Source: Mariprofundus micogutta (lineage in GTDB: Bacteria > Pseudomonadota > Zetaproteobacteria > Mariprofundales > Mariprofundaceae). Taken from it: a stretch of 64,000 nt of DNA. This document shows positions 8,902-15,987 of this stretch, piece after piece. The stretch spans positions 41,205 through 105,204 of the forward strand of contig NZ_BDFD01000009.1 of the NCBI RefSeq assembly GCF_001895085.1. The letters run 5' to 3'. A program made the translations under genes and the position numbers. The notes under the pieces were generated by a model that was not told the origin of the DNA, made no database searches, and saw only the letters and a list, made by a program, of their open reading frames with translations. Within the stretch, counting starts at the first letter, position 1. Each line of letters starts with the position of its first letter.

Positions 8902-9826
8902 AATGCAGATATCCCTGTTTTTTCACACTGCATAACACACCGTCCCGATAAAGATGCACGCCGGTCCCGGCGCGGCAAGTGCCAATCTTCACAGCCAGCG
9001 CATTCGGAATCACCATGGACGCCGGGGCTGTAAACAGCAGTGCATAATCTTCGCCGCCATGCACCACGGCCTCGAATGCAGGCTCACATCCGGCAACCTG
9101 ATGACAAAGGTGCAACCATTCCGGCACCTGAGTCACCTCGATATCCATGCCAACCCCTGAAGCATCAGCCAGATGTCTGGCATCCTGAAGCAGCCCGTCA
9201 CTGACATCGAGACAACATCGAACCCCCATCTCTCTCAGATGAACACCTGCAGCCAGTCGCGGCGTAATCTCATTGATGTGGTGAACAAATTCACCGTGTT
9301 TATCACCGCTCATCCACTGTTTTAAACCGAGTGCGTGAAAACCGACTCTGCCAGCCAGCCAGACATTATCATCCGCCAGAGCTGTGTTCCGGCACATGGC
9401 CGTTCCTGCAGGCAATTGCCCGGCGACTGTCACACTCAGAGCATTGGTCGCAGATCTGCAGGTATCACCACCGACCAGTTCAACGTTATATCGCCTCAGA
9501 GAACGGCTTACACCTTTAGCCATGGCTTTCACGGCATGCTTGTCTTTTGCCATCACGTTGACCCATACTGCAATAGCTTCAGCGCCCATCGCAGCCAGAT
9601 CGGAAAGGGCTGCACAGACTGAGCGGTCTGCTGCCAAATCAAGCGACATATCATGCGGCCAGTGCACATTCTCTACTGAGCTGTCTGTACTGACCACCAA
9701 TTCCATACCATCTTTCAAACCATGAACTGAAGCATCATCGCCAATGGCCAGACGGGTGAAAGGATGGCTATGCCCTCCCTTGCCCTTGAAATGCTTATCA
9801 ATAAGGGAAAATTCGTTGTCGCTCAC
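8894..9826 (-). CDS. thiL: Thiamine-monophosphate kinase
   Basis: A 310-residue kinase converting thiamine phosphate to the active cofactor thiamine diphosphate. It begins with EFSLIDKHF and the metal-binding IGDDASV, then VVSTDSSVENVHW, ALSDLAAMGAEA, ELVGGDT and the substrate-domain DVSDGLLQDARHLADASGVG, all hallmarks of ThiL in the PurM/AIR-synthetase superfamily. Length is normal (E. coli 325). Its start overlaps the rsmB stop (ATGA) and its end overlaps pgpA, indicating a tight operon. No TPP riboswitch-like structure is apparent upstream. Confidence 0.95.
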   Translation of the reverse strand: MSDNEFSLIDKHFKGKGGHSHPFTRLAIGDDASVHGLKDGMELVVSTDSSVENVHWPHDMSLDLAADRSVCAALSDLAAMGAEAIAVWVNVMAKDKHAVKAMAKGVSRSLRRYNVELVGGDTCRSATNALSVTVAGQLPAGTAMCRNTALADDNVWLAGRVGFHALGLKQWMSGDKHGEFVHHINEITPRLAAGVHLREMGVRCCLDVSDGLLQDARHLADASGVGMDIEVTQVPEWLHLCHQVAGCEPAFEAVVHGGEDYALLFTAPASMVIPNALAVKIGTCRAGTGVHLYRDGVLCSVKKQGYLHFE

Positions 9827-11058
9827 TGAACAGATCCTTTTTCTATAGCGAACTGCCCATCATCAGCCTTGACCGTGGCAAAGAAAAAACCGTCATGGCT
9901 GGATGATGGAAACAGCCGCGTTTTGGATAAGACTTCGCTGTTATTAAGCACGTCTTCATTTTCCTGCTCATGAATGGAACATACGGCATAAACCAACTCA
10001 GCATCAGCTTTAACAATACGTTTTGCCTCACTCAACAACTCAAGTTGAATAGCTGCAAGTTTCATCACCTCATCCCGATCATGCAAAAACTTTGCATCCG
10101 GATGTCTACGTAATATGCCCGATGCAGAACATGGAGCATCCAACATCACTGCATCCACCCTGTTTGATAATAAGGGAAGAATGCCGGCATCAGCCCTAAT
10201 CACGCTTACATTGTCGCAACGCATACGCTCCAGATTTTCACTCAAGCGCGGCAATCGTTTCTCGTTCAACTCCACTGCTATAACTCTGGCTTGGGGATAG
10301 CGTTTACTCAGCAAAGCGGTTTTGCCGCCCGGAGCTGCACAAATATCAACGATCAGAGCATCTTGTTTGCTTACATTCAGTGCCATCACCGCAGCCTGAG
10401 CGGCTTGATCCATAACTGTAAAGTTCCCTTCTGCGAAACCCGGTAGTGATGCCACATCTGTCCCTGATGGCAGCAGAACGGCATAAGGCGACAGGGTTCC
10501 CGGCTCTGCTTCAATGCCCATCTTTTGCACCTGATCTATCCATTCAGAGCGATTTTCAAACACTGCCAGACAAAGTGCCGGTGGCTGCTTTAATACTTCA
10601 GAAAATCCCTGCACTATCTCTGCACCAAAGGCATCACGCCAACTCGCATAGATCCATTTGGGAAGCTCAACCCTTTGATGTGGCTTGAGTTTTTTTGGTG
10701 CTTCATTTTCTGTAACGCGACGTAAAACAGCATTCACAAAACCTTTGGCTTTGGGTTCCATTCTACCCATAGCCGCAACTGTTTCAGATACTGCGGCATG
10801 GGTTGGAATACGCATATGACGAAGCTGGTAAGTGCCTAGTAATAGTGCGCAATGCGCTATGGCATCGGGTTTGGTTTTGCAGAAACGGGAGAAATCAGCT
10901 TCCAGAGCAAAAAAATGACGCAATACACCGTAAACAAGTTCATGCAGCAGCCGCCTATCCTTTTCTTCGCATTCGGCTACAGCCATGGCGCTGCCCGCCT
11001 TCACATGGGAGGAAAAAACCTGATCAAGTACTCGGATAGCAGCAATTCGGACAGTCAC
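9823..11058 (-). CDS. rsmB: 16S rRNA m5C967 methyltransferase
   Basis: A 411-residue enzyme. The N-terminal NusB-like domain (about 1-140) carries LVYGVLRHFFALE and AVSETVAAM...FVNAVLRRV. The catalytic domain has the SAM motif DICAAPGGKTALLSKRYP, the first catalytic Cys in DAPCSASGILRRHPD and the second in YAVCSIHEQENE. It methylates C967 of 16S rRNA. It is the first gene of the rsmB-thiL-pgpA-cinA-like run; 76 bp separate its start from the cytochrome gene. Confidence 0.95.
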   Translation of the reverse strand: MTVRIAAIRVLDQVFSSHVKAGSAMAVAECEEKDRRLLHELVYGVLRHFFALEADFSRFCKTKPDAIAHCALLLGTYQLRHMRIPTHAAVSETVAAMGRMEPKAKGFVNAVLRRVTENEAPKKLKPHQRVELPKWIYASWRDAFGAEIVQGFSEVLKQPPALCLAVFENRSEWIDQVQKMGIEAEPGTLSPYAVLLPSGTDVASLPGFAEGNFTVMDQAAQAAVMALNVSKQDALIVDICAAPGGKTALLSKRYPQARVIAVELNEKRLPRLSENLERMRCDNVSVIRADAGILPLLSNRVDAVMLDAPCSASGILRRHPDAKFLHDRDEVMKLAAIQLELLSEAKRIVKADAELVYAVCSIHEQENEDVLNNSEVLSKTRLFPSSSHDGFFFATVKADDGQFAIEKGSVQ

Positions 11059-11134
11059 AGGTGGCAGGCTACATAGACCTGATTAATTTGCTATGCGGAT
11101 CAGTATCTTTAACCTGCTGTCTAAATATAGAGGA

Positions 11135-12349
11135 TCACTGAAACATTGAGCTACTGCGACTCAGTGATTGTTCAAACAGCACATAATCGTTAGCTGCAGC
11201 CAGTTTGCCGGCCTTCTGAATATGAGCCCTCGCTTCAGGGGTCATTTCCCTACTTAACAGATCCGAGTAAGTGCCCTTGTAAAAATGATCCGGCTCCACC
11301 AGCACGCGATATCGAATTGAAGTGGTACGGGATGGTATCTTCGACACCATGAACTCTCTACTTTCACCCGGCATCAAACGGGTGTCCCGCTTCTCCTGCC
11401 AACCGTTATCATATTCAATCTCGCGTATAATTTCCCACTGCCACTGTCGCAGTGATATACCTCTACCATCCAGAGCATCTGCTAACACGATGACTTTGGG
11501 AGTCACATAGGTTGGAAACGCGTGACCTATCCATATTGAAGTCATCGTCAAAGCTGCACTTTTTTTATCCTGAACGAGCTTGAACCTTAAACCTTTAGCC
11601 ACCATTTCAGGATCATGAATACCTCGAAACTCATGTTTACGGTCTGGCATGTGACACTGCTGGCAGGTAACACCTTTCTTTTCAAAAGAACTTTTTTTCC
11701 ATTCAGTTACAGTGTTTTCCAGAGGTTTTCCATTAATAGCCATCGACTGCGGAAACTGGTGACATGAGGCGCAGAATTGTGAGCTCTCAAAAGCCTTCGT
11801 TGCAGTAAATCCACCATGCACTGGTCCTTTCACCTTTCCGATTGCACCACTGTTTTTTGGCGGCGGGCCAAAACGTTGCATGCCACGTACATGGCAAACC
11901 GCACAGCTGACACCTGAGTGAGTAAGCGGCAAAGCAGGTGCATCCATATCCGCATCTTTTGAAAACCCTTCTTCATGTTTCAATCGAAGTGATACCGACC
12001 TCTGCATCGCCTCGGGACTTGTATACAGCTGTTCCTTCAGAGGTGCATGACACTGTAAACAACTGTTAGCTTCTTCATGTCCCATACCCGGGAACTGCCC
12101 AACCAGACCCGGAGAATAGGCTTTAGCGTGTAGACTCTTCTTCCAGCTATCAAACTGTTCACTATGGCACTGAGCACAGGATTCAGGACGCAGGTCAGTT
12201 TCAAGCTCCGACCAGTCATGTGGCATTATTACTTCTTTTGCCTGCGGGTTATCCCAATATCCAACCGGCAAACCAGGATCAACAGATGCACCGGCTAGCA
12301 TCATACCCGTCACAATCACACCCACTGCCATCCAAATCTGCCGTTTCAT
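11135..12349 (-). CDS. Pentaheme c-type cytochrome, cytochrome c554-like
   Basis: I place the start at MKRQIW (12349) because this gives a normal signal peptide (MKRQIWMAVGVIVTGMMLAG); an ATG at 12370 lies only 9 bases from the preceding terminator. The roughly 404-residue protein has five CxxCH heme motifs: CAQCH, CLQCH, CAVCH, CASCH and CQQCH, all in the first 60 percent. The C-terminal part is heme-free and beta-rich. The layout and HSEQFDSWKKSLHAKA context match the cytochrome c554/c' family of periplasmic multiheme proteins. It presumably carries electrons in the periplasm; the partner and redox substrate are unknown. It lies 82 bp downstream of the NPC-repeat monoheme cytochrome. Confidence 0.85.
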   Translation of the reverse strand: MKRQIWMAVGVIVTGMMLAGASVDPGLPVGYWDNPQAKEVIMPHDWSELETDLRPESCAQCHSEQFDSWKKSLHAKAYSPGLVGQFPGMGHEEANSCLQCHAPLKEQLYTSPEAMQRSVSLRLKHEEGFSKDADMDAPALPLTHSGVSCAVCHVRGMQRFGPPPKNSGAIGKVKGPVHGGFTATKAFESSQFCASCHQFPQSMAINGKPLENTVTEWKKSSFEKKGVTCQQCHMPDRKHEFRGIHDPEMVAKGLRFKLVQDKKSAALTMTSIWIGHAFPTYVTPKVIVLADALDGRGISLRQWQWEIIREIEYDNGWQEKRDTRLMPGESREFMVSKIPSRTTSIRYRVLVEPDHFYKGTYSDLLSREMTPEARAHIQKAGKLAAANDYVLFEQSLSRSSSMFQ

Positions 12350-12378
12350 ATACTGTCTGCCATATCTCATTCTTTATC

Positions 12379-12406
12379 AAAAAAGGCGGCCCGTCCATGG
12401 GCCGCC
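12379..12406 (-). terminator. Rho-independent terminator after the NPC-repeat cytochrome gene
   Basis: Read on the minus strand, an 8-base perfect GC-rich stem (GGCGGCCC/GGGCCGCC) with a six-base loop is followed by six T residues (12384-12379). It lies 25 bases beyond the stop of the gene at 12431-13042 and immediately before the pentaheme cytochrome start, so that gene needs its own promoter or readthrough. Confidence 0.9.
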
Positions 12407-12430
12407 CTGTTCATTATTCAGCGATTCGGT

Positions 12431-13042
12431 TTATTTGCGATGCGCCTGCAAGTATTCCATGCGGTATGCACGGAAATAGGCTGCCATCGCAGTGAGTTCC
12501 TTCGAATTCTGTTCAAATTGCTTACCCTTCATCGGATTCACCATGCAGTAATTGATCATTTGATCCAGCGTTACCACATCTCCGACCATCTTCACAAAGT
12601 GCGGGTAGTTCTGGTTTTTGCCCAGATTCAACAACTCATGATCTGAATGGCATGACAAACATGCCATTCCCGAAGTACCGAGAGACTCATCACTCCACAT
12701 CTTTTTACCCAGCGTCACAGCCTCTTTGAAGCTCTTGAATGCAGGTTTACGAATAGGTGTGGTCTTGTTTGCCGCACATGGATTCATAGCGCACGGGTTG
12801 GATGTCATACCACATGGATTCTTTGCACACGGATTCGCAGGTTTTTTCATAGCGCATGGATTCATGCCACAAGGGTTTACCGATTTCTTCATTGCACATG
12901 GATTTTTACTACATGGATTCATACTGCACGGGTTTTTCATAGCACACGGGTTACATGGATTATGGCTTCCTGCAAATGATGCACTGCTCATCATGCCGGC
13001 ACTCATAACCAGGGCTATCAACAAGGTCATTGGTTTATTCAT
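12431..13042 (-). CDS. Secreted NPC-repeat monoheme cytochrome c
   Basis: The start at 13042 is set by a strong ribosome site (GGAGGAGAAAT) and a clear signal peptide (MNKPMTLLIALVMSAGMM...SFAGS); the longer in-frame extension to 13144 lacks these. The mature protein has two parts. Roughly residues 25-95 hold eleven Asn-Pro-Cys triplets spaced by 0-6 residues, mostly A-M-K or M, giving 11 Cys in about 70 residues. The C-terminal about 100 residues contain one heme motif, CLSCH, followed by a downstream Met-bearing segment CMVNPMKGKQF and AMAAYFRAYR, as in class I-like monoheme cytochromes (SoxA-type ending). The repeat block is a likely periplasmic soft-metal or disulfide-rich segment (inference). 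Confidence 0.85.
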   Translation of the reverse strand: MNKPMTLLIALVMSAGMMSSASFAGSHNPCNPCAMKNPCSMNPCSKNPCAMKKSVNPCGMNPCAMKKPANPCAKNPCGMTSNPCAMNPCAANKTTPIRKPAFKSFKEAVTLGKKMWSDESLGTSGMACLSCHSDHELLNLGKNQNYPHFVKMVGDVVTLDQMINYCMVNPMKGKQFEQNSKELTAMAAYFRAYRMEYLQAHRK

Positions 13043-13126
13043 ATTTCTCCTCCAGTCATTCAACACAGCCATATCTGAACTGATGTGTTTATGTCGTGCA
13101 TATCGACAACTTCTTACAGTAAAAGC

Positions 13127-13156
13127 AAAAAACCCGGCATGCATTCACATACCGGG
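13127..13156 (-). terminator. Rho-independent terminator after the small NPC-repeat gene
   Basis: On the minus strand a 9-base stem with one mismatch (CCCGGTATG/CATGCCGGG, six-base loop) is followed by six T residues (13132-13127). It lies 40 bases after the stop at 13196, so the two NPC-repeat genes are probably separate transcription units. Confidence 0.85.
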
Positions 13157-13195
13157 CTTGTTATCTGCAATGAGAACTATCTGTTAGTTAATATA

Positions 13196-13441
13196 TCAAT
13201 GCCCTTTCTTCATCGCGCATGGATTACATGGGTTATGGCTTTTCATTTCACACGGATTTTTGCTTTTCGAGTCACAAGGGTTATGATTTTTCATGTCACA
13301 TGGATTGTGCTTGGCACAGGGATTATGTTTCATTGCACATGGATTGCATGGATTCGCCCCATGAGAACCGGCAAATGCCGGTGCGGCTGACAGGCCCATC
13401 GCCAATAGAATCGCAATAGCCAAACTGTTTATCTGCTTCAT
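13196..13441 (-). CDS. Small secreted NPC-repeat protein
   Basis: An 81-residue protein starting at 13441, chosen because GAGGAGATATA lies directly upstream and a signal peptide follows (MKQINSLAIAILLAMGLSAAPAFAGS). The predicted mature chain of about 57 residues is made almost entirely of eight Asn-Pro-Cys triplets separated by Lys/His/Met-rich linkers such as AMKH, AKH, DMKNH and EMKSH, and ends MKKGH. It contains no CxxCH and so no covalent heme. It matches the repeat block of the neighbouring cytochrome and may be its partner or a duplicated fragment. The abundance of Cys, His and Met suggests metal binding, which is inference. I know no named family with certainty. Confidence 0.8.
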   Translation of the reverse strand: MKQINSLAIAILLAMGLSAAPAFAGSHGANPCNPCAMKHNPCAKHNPCDMKNHNPCDSKSKNPCEMKSHNPCNPCAMKKGH

Positions 13442-13540
13442 ATCTATATCTCCTCTTTTGCCCTTTTGGGTCATAGTGTCCGGTAGGTCGTTCAAAAAAA
13501 CAGATTATTACACCGCCAACGGATCGAAGGTCATAAACAC

Positions 13541-14374
13541 TCAACAGCAGGTCGTTGTAGAACAGCAACCCCCGGGTTTAACCGCTTCGATATATGCGGA
13601 AACCACGTAGTCCTCCACTCCACGGCCCGGTGCCCAGTCACGAATGAATTCGCGAGACTCATCTTTTGGTACAATACGAATCTGTTCAAAGCCAGCTTCT
13701 GCCATCATCACTTCCAGCTCATCAATCATGGATGCACCAGCCATGCATCCGGCATGCAGCATTGGATCATTTTTCATCTCATCAGGCATCACGGCAGTAG
13801 CAACCACATCGGAAACAGCCAGACGACCCCCGGGTTTCAGCACCCTGAAGGCATCGTAAAAGACCAGTTCTTTATGTGGTGAGAGATTAATCACGCAATT
13901 CGAGATAATGATATCGGCTGTATTATCAGCCACAGGCAAATGTTCAATCTCACCAAGGCGGAACTCCACATTGGTGAACTGCCCTTTCTCGGCATTGTGT
14001 CGCGCTTTAGATAACATCGTAGGGGTCATGTCGATTCCAATAACGTGACCGCTCTGAGTAACCTCATGGGCAGCCAGAAACGCATCAAATCCACCGCCTG
14101 TTCCGAGATCAACAACCACTTCACCCGGTTTTAGACTGGCAATGGCGCGCGGGTTACCACACCCCAATCCCATATCCGCACCTTCGGGAACCTTTTGCAG
14201 ATCATCTTCAGAGTATCCCAGACGCGTGGAGATCAGCGTATTGATTGCTGCATCATCAGATACCCCGCAGCAACTGGATTCCACTCCGCAACAATCACCA
14301 TCATTGCTGGCCTCTGCCACTTCCGCATAAGATTTACGCACGTGCTGGCGCACGTTATCGGCTTTCACACTCAT
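13541..14374 (-). CDS. arsM: Arsenite S-adenosylmethionine methyltransferase
   Basis: A 277-residue ArsM. Motif I is VVDLGTGGGFDAFLAA, and the protein has the arsenite-binding cysteines expected of the family: the CC pairs near the N-terminus (DCCGVESSCCG), MGLGCGNPRA, the catalytic ISNCVINLSPHK and HAGCMAGA. It ends in a further Cys cluster (GGCCSTTTCC). It methylates As(III) in the cytosol to mono- to trimethylated species, a detoxification step and the entry to arsenosugars. It lies 13 bp downstream of arsS on the same strand. No arsR-like regulator is visible nearby. Confidence 0.95.
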   Translation of the reverse strand: MSVKADNVRQHVRKSYAEVAEASNDGDCCGVESSCCGVSDDAAINTLISTRLGYSEDDLQKVPEGADMGLGCGNPRAIASLKPGEVVVDLGTGGGFDAFLAAHEVTQSGHVIGIDMTPTMLSKARHNAEKGQFTNVEFRLGEIEHLPVADNTADIIISNCVINLSPHKELVFYDAFRVLKPGGRLAVSDVVATAVMPDEMKNDPMLHAGCMAGASMIDELEVMMAEAGFEQIRIVPKDESREFIRDWAPGRGVEDYVVSAYIEAVKPGGCCSTTTCC

Positions 14375-14387
14375 CTATTATCCCCTT

Positions 14388-15356
14388 TTATTCCTGTTCA
14401 AGAGCACCACCACAGCTGGAACCCTGTCCGGCTGTACAGCCATAACAATGATCCATCACCACAATCGGTCTACCTGTAATATTCTGCTGCATCAATCCGG
14501 AGAGATGCATGCGTTGTCCACTATTTTCAAGCATTGGAAGATCCAGCATCTGATTGAAATCACAGTCATACACAAAGCCCTTCCAGTCGACACTAATCAG
14601 GCTGCGACACATCACACCGGGAAGATTATCTTCGCTATAAGCTTCTTTAAGCAACTGCATATAACTGGCGAATTCACCACGAGAAATCAGAGTGCTGCCA
14701 AATCTTTGAATAGGCATATTCGTAATGGTAAACAACTGATTGAATACTATACCATAGCGGATATGCAGCTCGCGTTTATAGGCTGCTTCCAGCTCGAATT
14801 GGGATGGCGGCAAGCTGGCTCCCTGCGGATTATATACCAGAGTCAGAGTCAGCCCCGAACCCTCAACACCGTAGCCAATATCATTCAGTCGCTTGAGCGC
14901 TTTGATGCTCGCATCAAAAACACCCTCTCCGCGCTGGGCATCAACATTGTCGCTCAGGTAACAGGGCAATGAGGCAACTACCTCAACCTGATGTTCAGCC
15001 AGAAACTCAGCCGTACCACTATAAGCGTCCTCTTCCAGAATAGTCAGGTTACAGCGATCAATTACACGCACACCGAGTGCTCTCGCCTGTTCAACCAGAT
15101 GGCGAAAATATGGATTCATCTCCGGCGCACCACCGGTAAGGTCGAGCGTTTTTATCTTTTGTGCAGCCAGAAAATCAATGACAGATTGTACTGTCTCCTC
15201 AGACATTATTTCTTTTCGGCGAGGTCCTGCATTCACATGGCAGTGCAGACAGGTCTGATTACACAGATAACCCAGATTGACCTGCAAAGTATCCAACCGC
15301 CCACGATTAATCGCTGGAAAATTGGACTCTTTTAATAATGGCAGTGTTGCATGCAT
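14388..15356 (-). CDS. arsS: Arsenosugar biosynthesis radical SAM protein
   Basis: A 322-residue radical SAM enzyme. The cluster-binding CNQTCLHC (CxxxCxxC) lies in LDTLQVNLGYLCNQTCLHCH, followed by LDLTGGAPEMNPYFRHLV, the SAM-binding GGE-like segment. The C-terminus carries the family's second Cys motif, CYGCTAGQGSSCGGAL. Homologues in some bacteria are selenoproteins, but here all positions are Cys with no in-frame TGA. The family couples a SAM-derived 5'-deoxyadenosyl unit to dimethylarsenite, which fits the arsM gene directly downstream. The pair is probably transcribed from the 145-bp gap before the PilZ gene. Confidence 0.92.
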   Translation of the reverse strand: MHATLPLLKESNFPAINRGRLDTLQVNLGYLCNQTCLHCHVNAGPRRKEIMSEETVQSVIDFLAAQKIKTLDLTGGAPEMNPYFRHLVEQARALGVRVIDRCNLTILEEDAYSGTAEFLAEHQVEVVASLPCYLSDNVDAQRGEGVFDASIKALKRLNDIGYGVEGSGLTLTLVYNPQGASLPPSQFELEAAYKRELHIRYGIVFNQLFTITNMPIQRFGSTLISRGEFASYMQLLKEAYSEDNLPGVMCRSLISVDWKGFVYDCDFNQMLDLPMLENSGQRMHLSGLMQQNITGRPIVVMDHCYGCTAGQGSSCGGALEQE

Positions 15357-15501
15357 GCAGTCATTCTCCCGTTCTGCTCTCGAATCGGATCATAAGTCGA
15401 ACGGGGCTTTATTTCATTACAAATAGAAAGCTGCATTTGCTGAAGACAGAACAAAGACTCTCTATATCAGAGCATTAAGACTATCCTGGTAGTCCTGCTG
15501 T

Positions 15502-15876
15502 TCATGCGGCACAGCGATGATAGTCAGTAGGAAAATCTGTTACGGCTTTGAAAATCGCCACGTTCAGACTCATTGTTTTACGGGAAAACTGGATGCCAAC
15601 CCTGTATCCTTCACCTTCTTCCTGGCTGTTCTCCAAATCACTCCAGGCTACTGTGCCAGACACCTGAATTTCTCCATTATCATCCAGATACTGCAAACTA
15701 ACATTGCTGCCAGCATCCAGGGATTCATGTATGGAAAGTCCTGTGCCAAAGGGTGAGATATCCACCAGCTTCCACACAGAAAGTATTCGTCCATCAACAA
15801 ACAGAGTTAACTCCCCCTTCGGCTGCAGATCCAGATGAAAACAGTATCGATCACCATTGCGACGTTCATTTTGCAT
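15502..15876 (-). CDS. PilZ-domain cyclic-di-GMP receptor
   Basis: A 124-residue single-domain protein. The N-terminal RRNGDRY gives the RxxxR c-di-GMP loop and VDISPFGTGLSI the D/N-x-S-xx-G motif, followed by beta strands NVSLQYL, VSGTVAWSD and YRVGIQFS of the PilZ barrel. Both halves of the binding site are present, so it should bind c-di-GMP. The target is unknown. It stands alone between recG and arsS on the minus strand. Confidence 0.85.
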   Translation of the reverse strand: MQNERRNGDRYCFHLDLQPKGELTLFVDGRILSVWKLVDISPFGTGLSIHESLDAGSNVSLQYLDDNGEIQVSGTVAWSDLENSQEEGEGYRVGIQFSRKTMSLNVAIFKAVTDFPTDYHRCAA

Positions 15877-15987
15877 ATCAGACCTCCTGCATCGAGGGTA
15901 AATACCTTGCCCTCAGTATACAAAATACTGCCAACATTTAATGTGACGGGCCTCTCATTATTGATAAAGAGTAAAAGAAAACATGCG

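Noticed and set aside
12726..13187. Plus-strand frame rich in HGF repeats (IAHGFF...HGFI)
   Set aside because: It is the antisense reading of the NPC-repeat coding sequence; the regular spacing simply mirrors those codons, and the minus-strand frames have signal peptides, ribosome sites and a heme motif.
12770..13400. Possible CRISPR-like or minisatellite array
   Set aside because: Repeats are short (about 9-18 bp), imperfect and in phase with codons for NPC motifs; there are no constant repeats with unique spacers.
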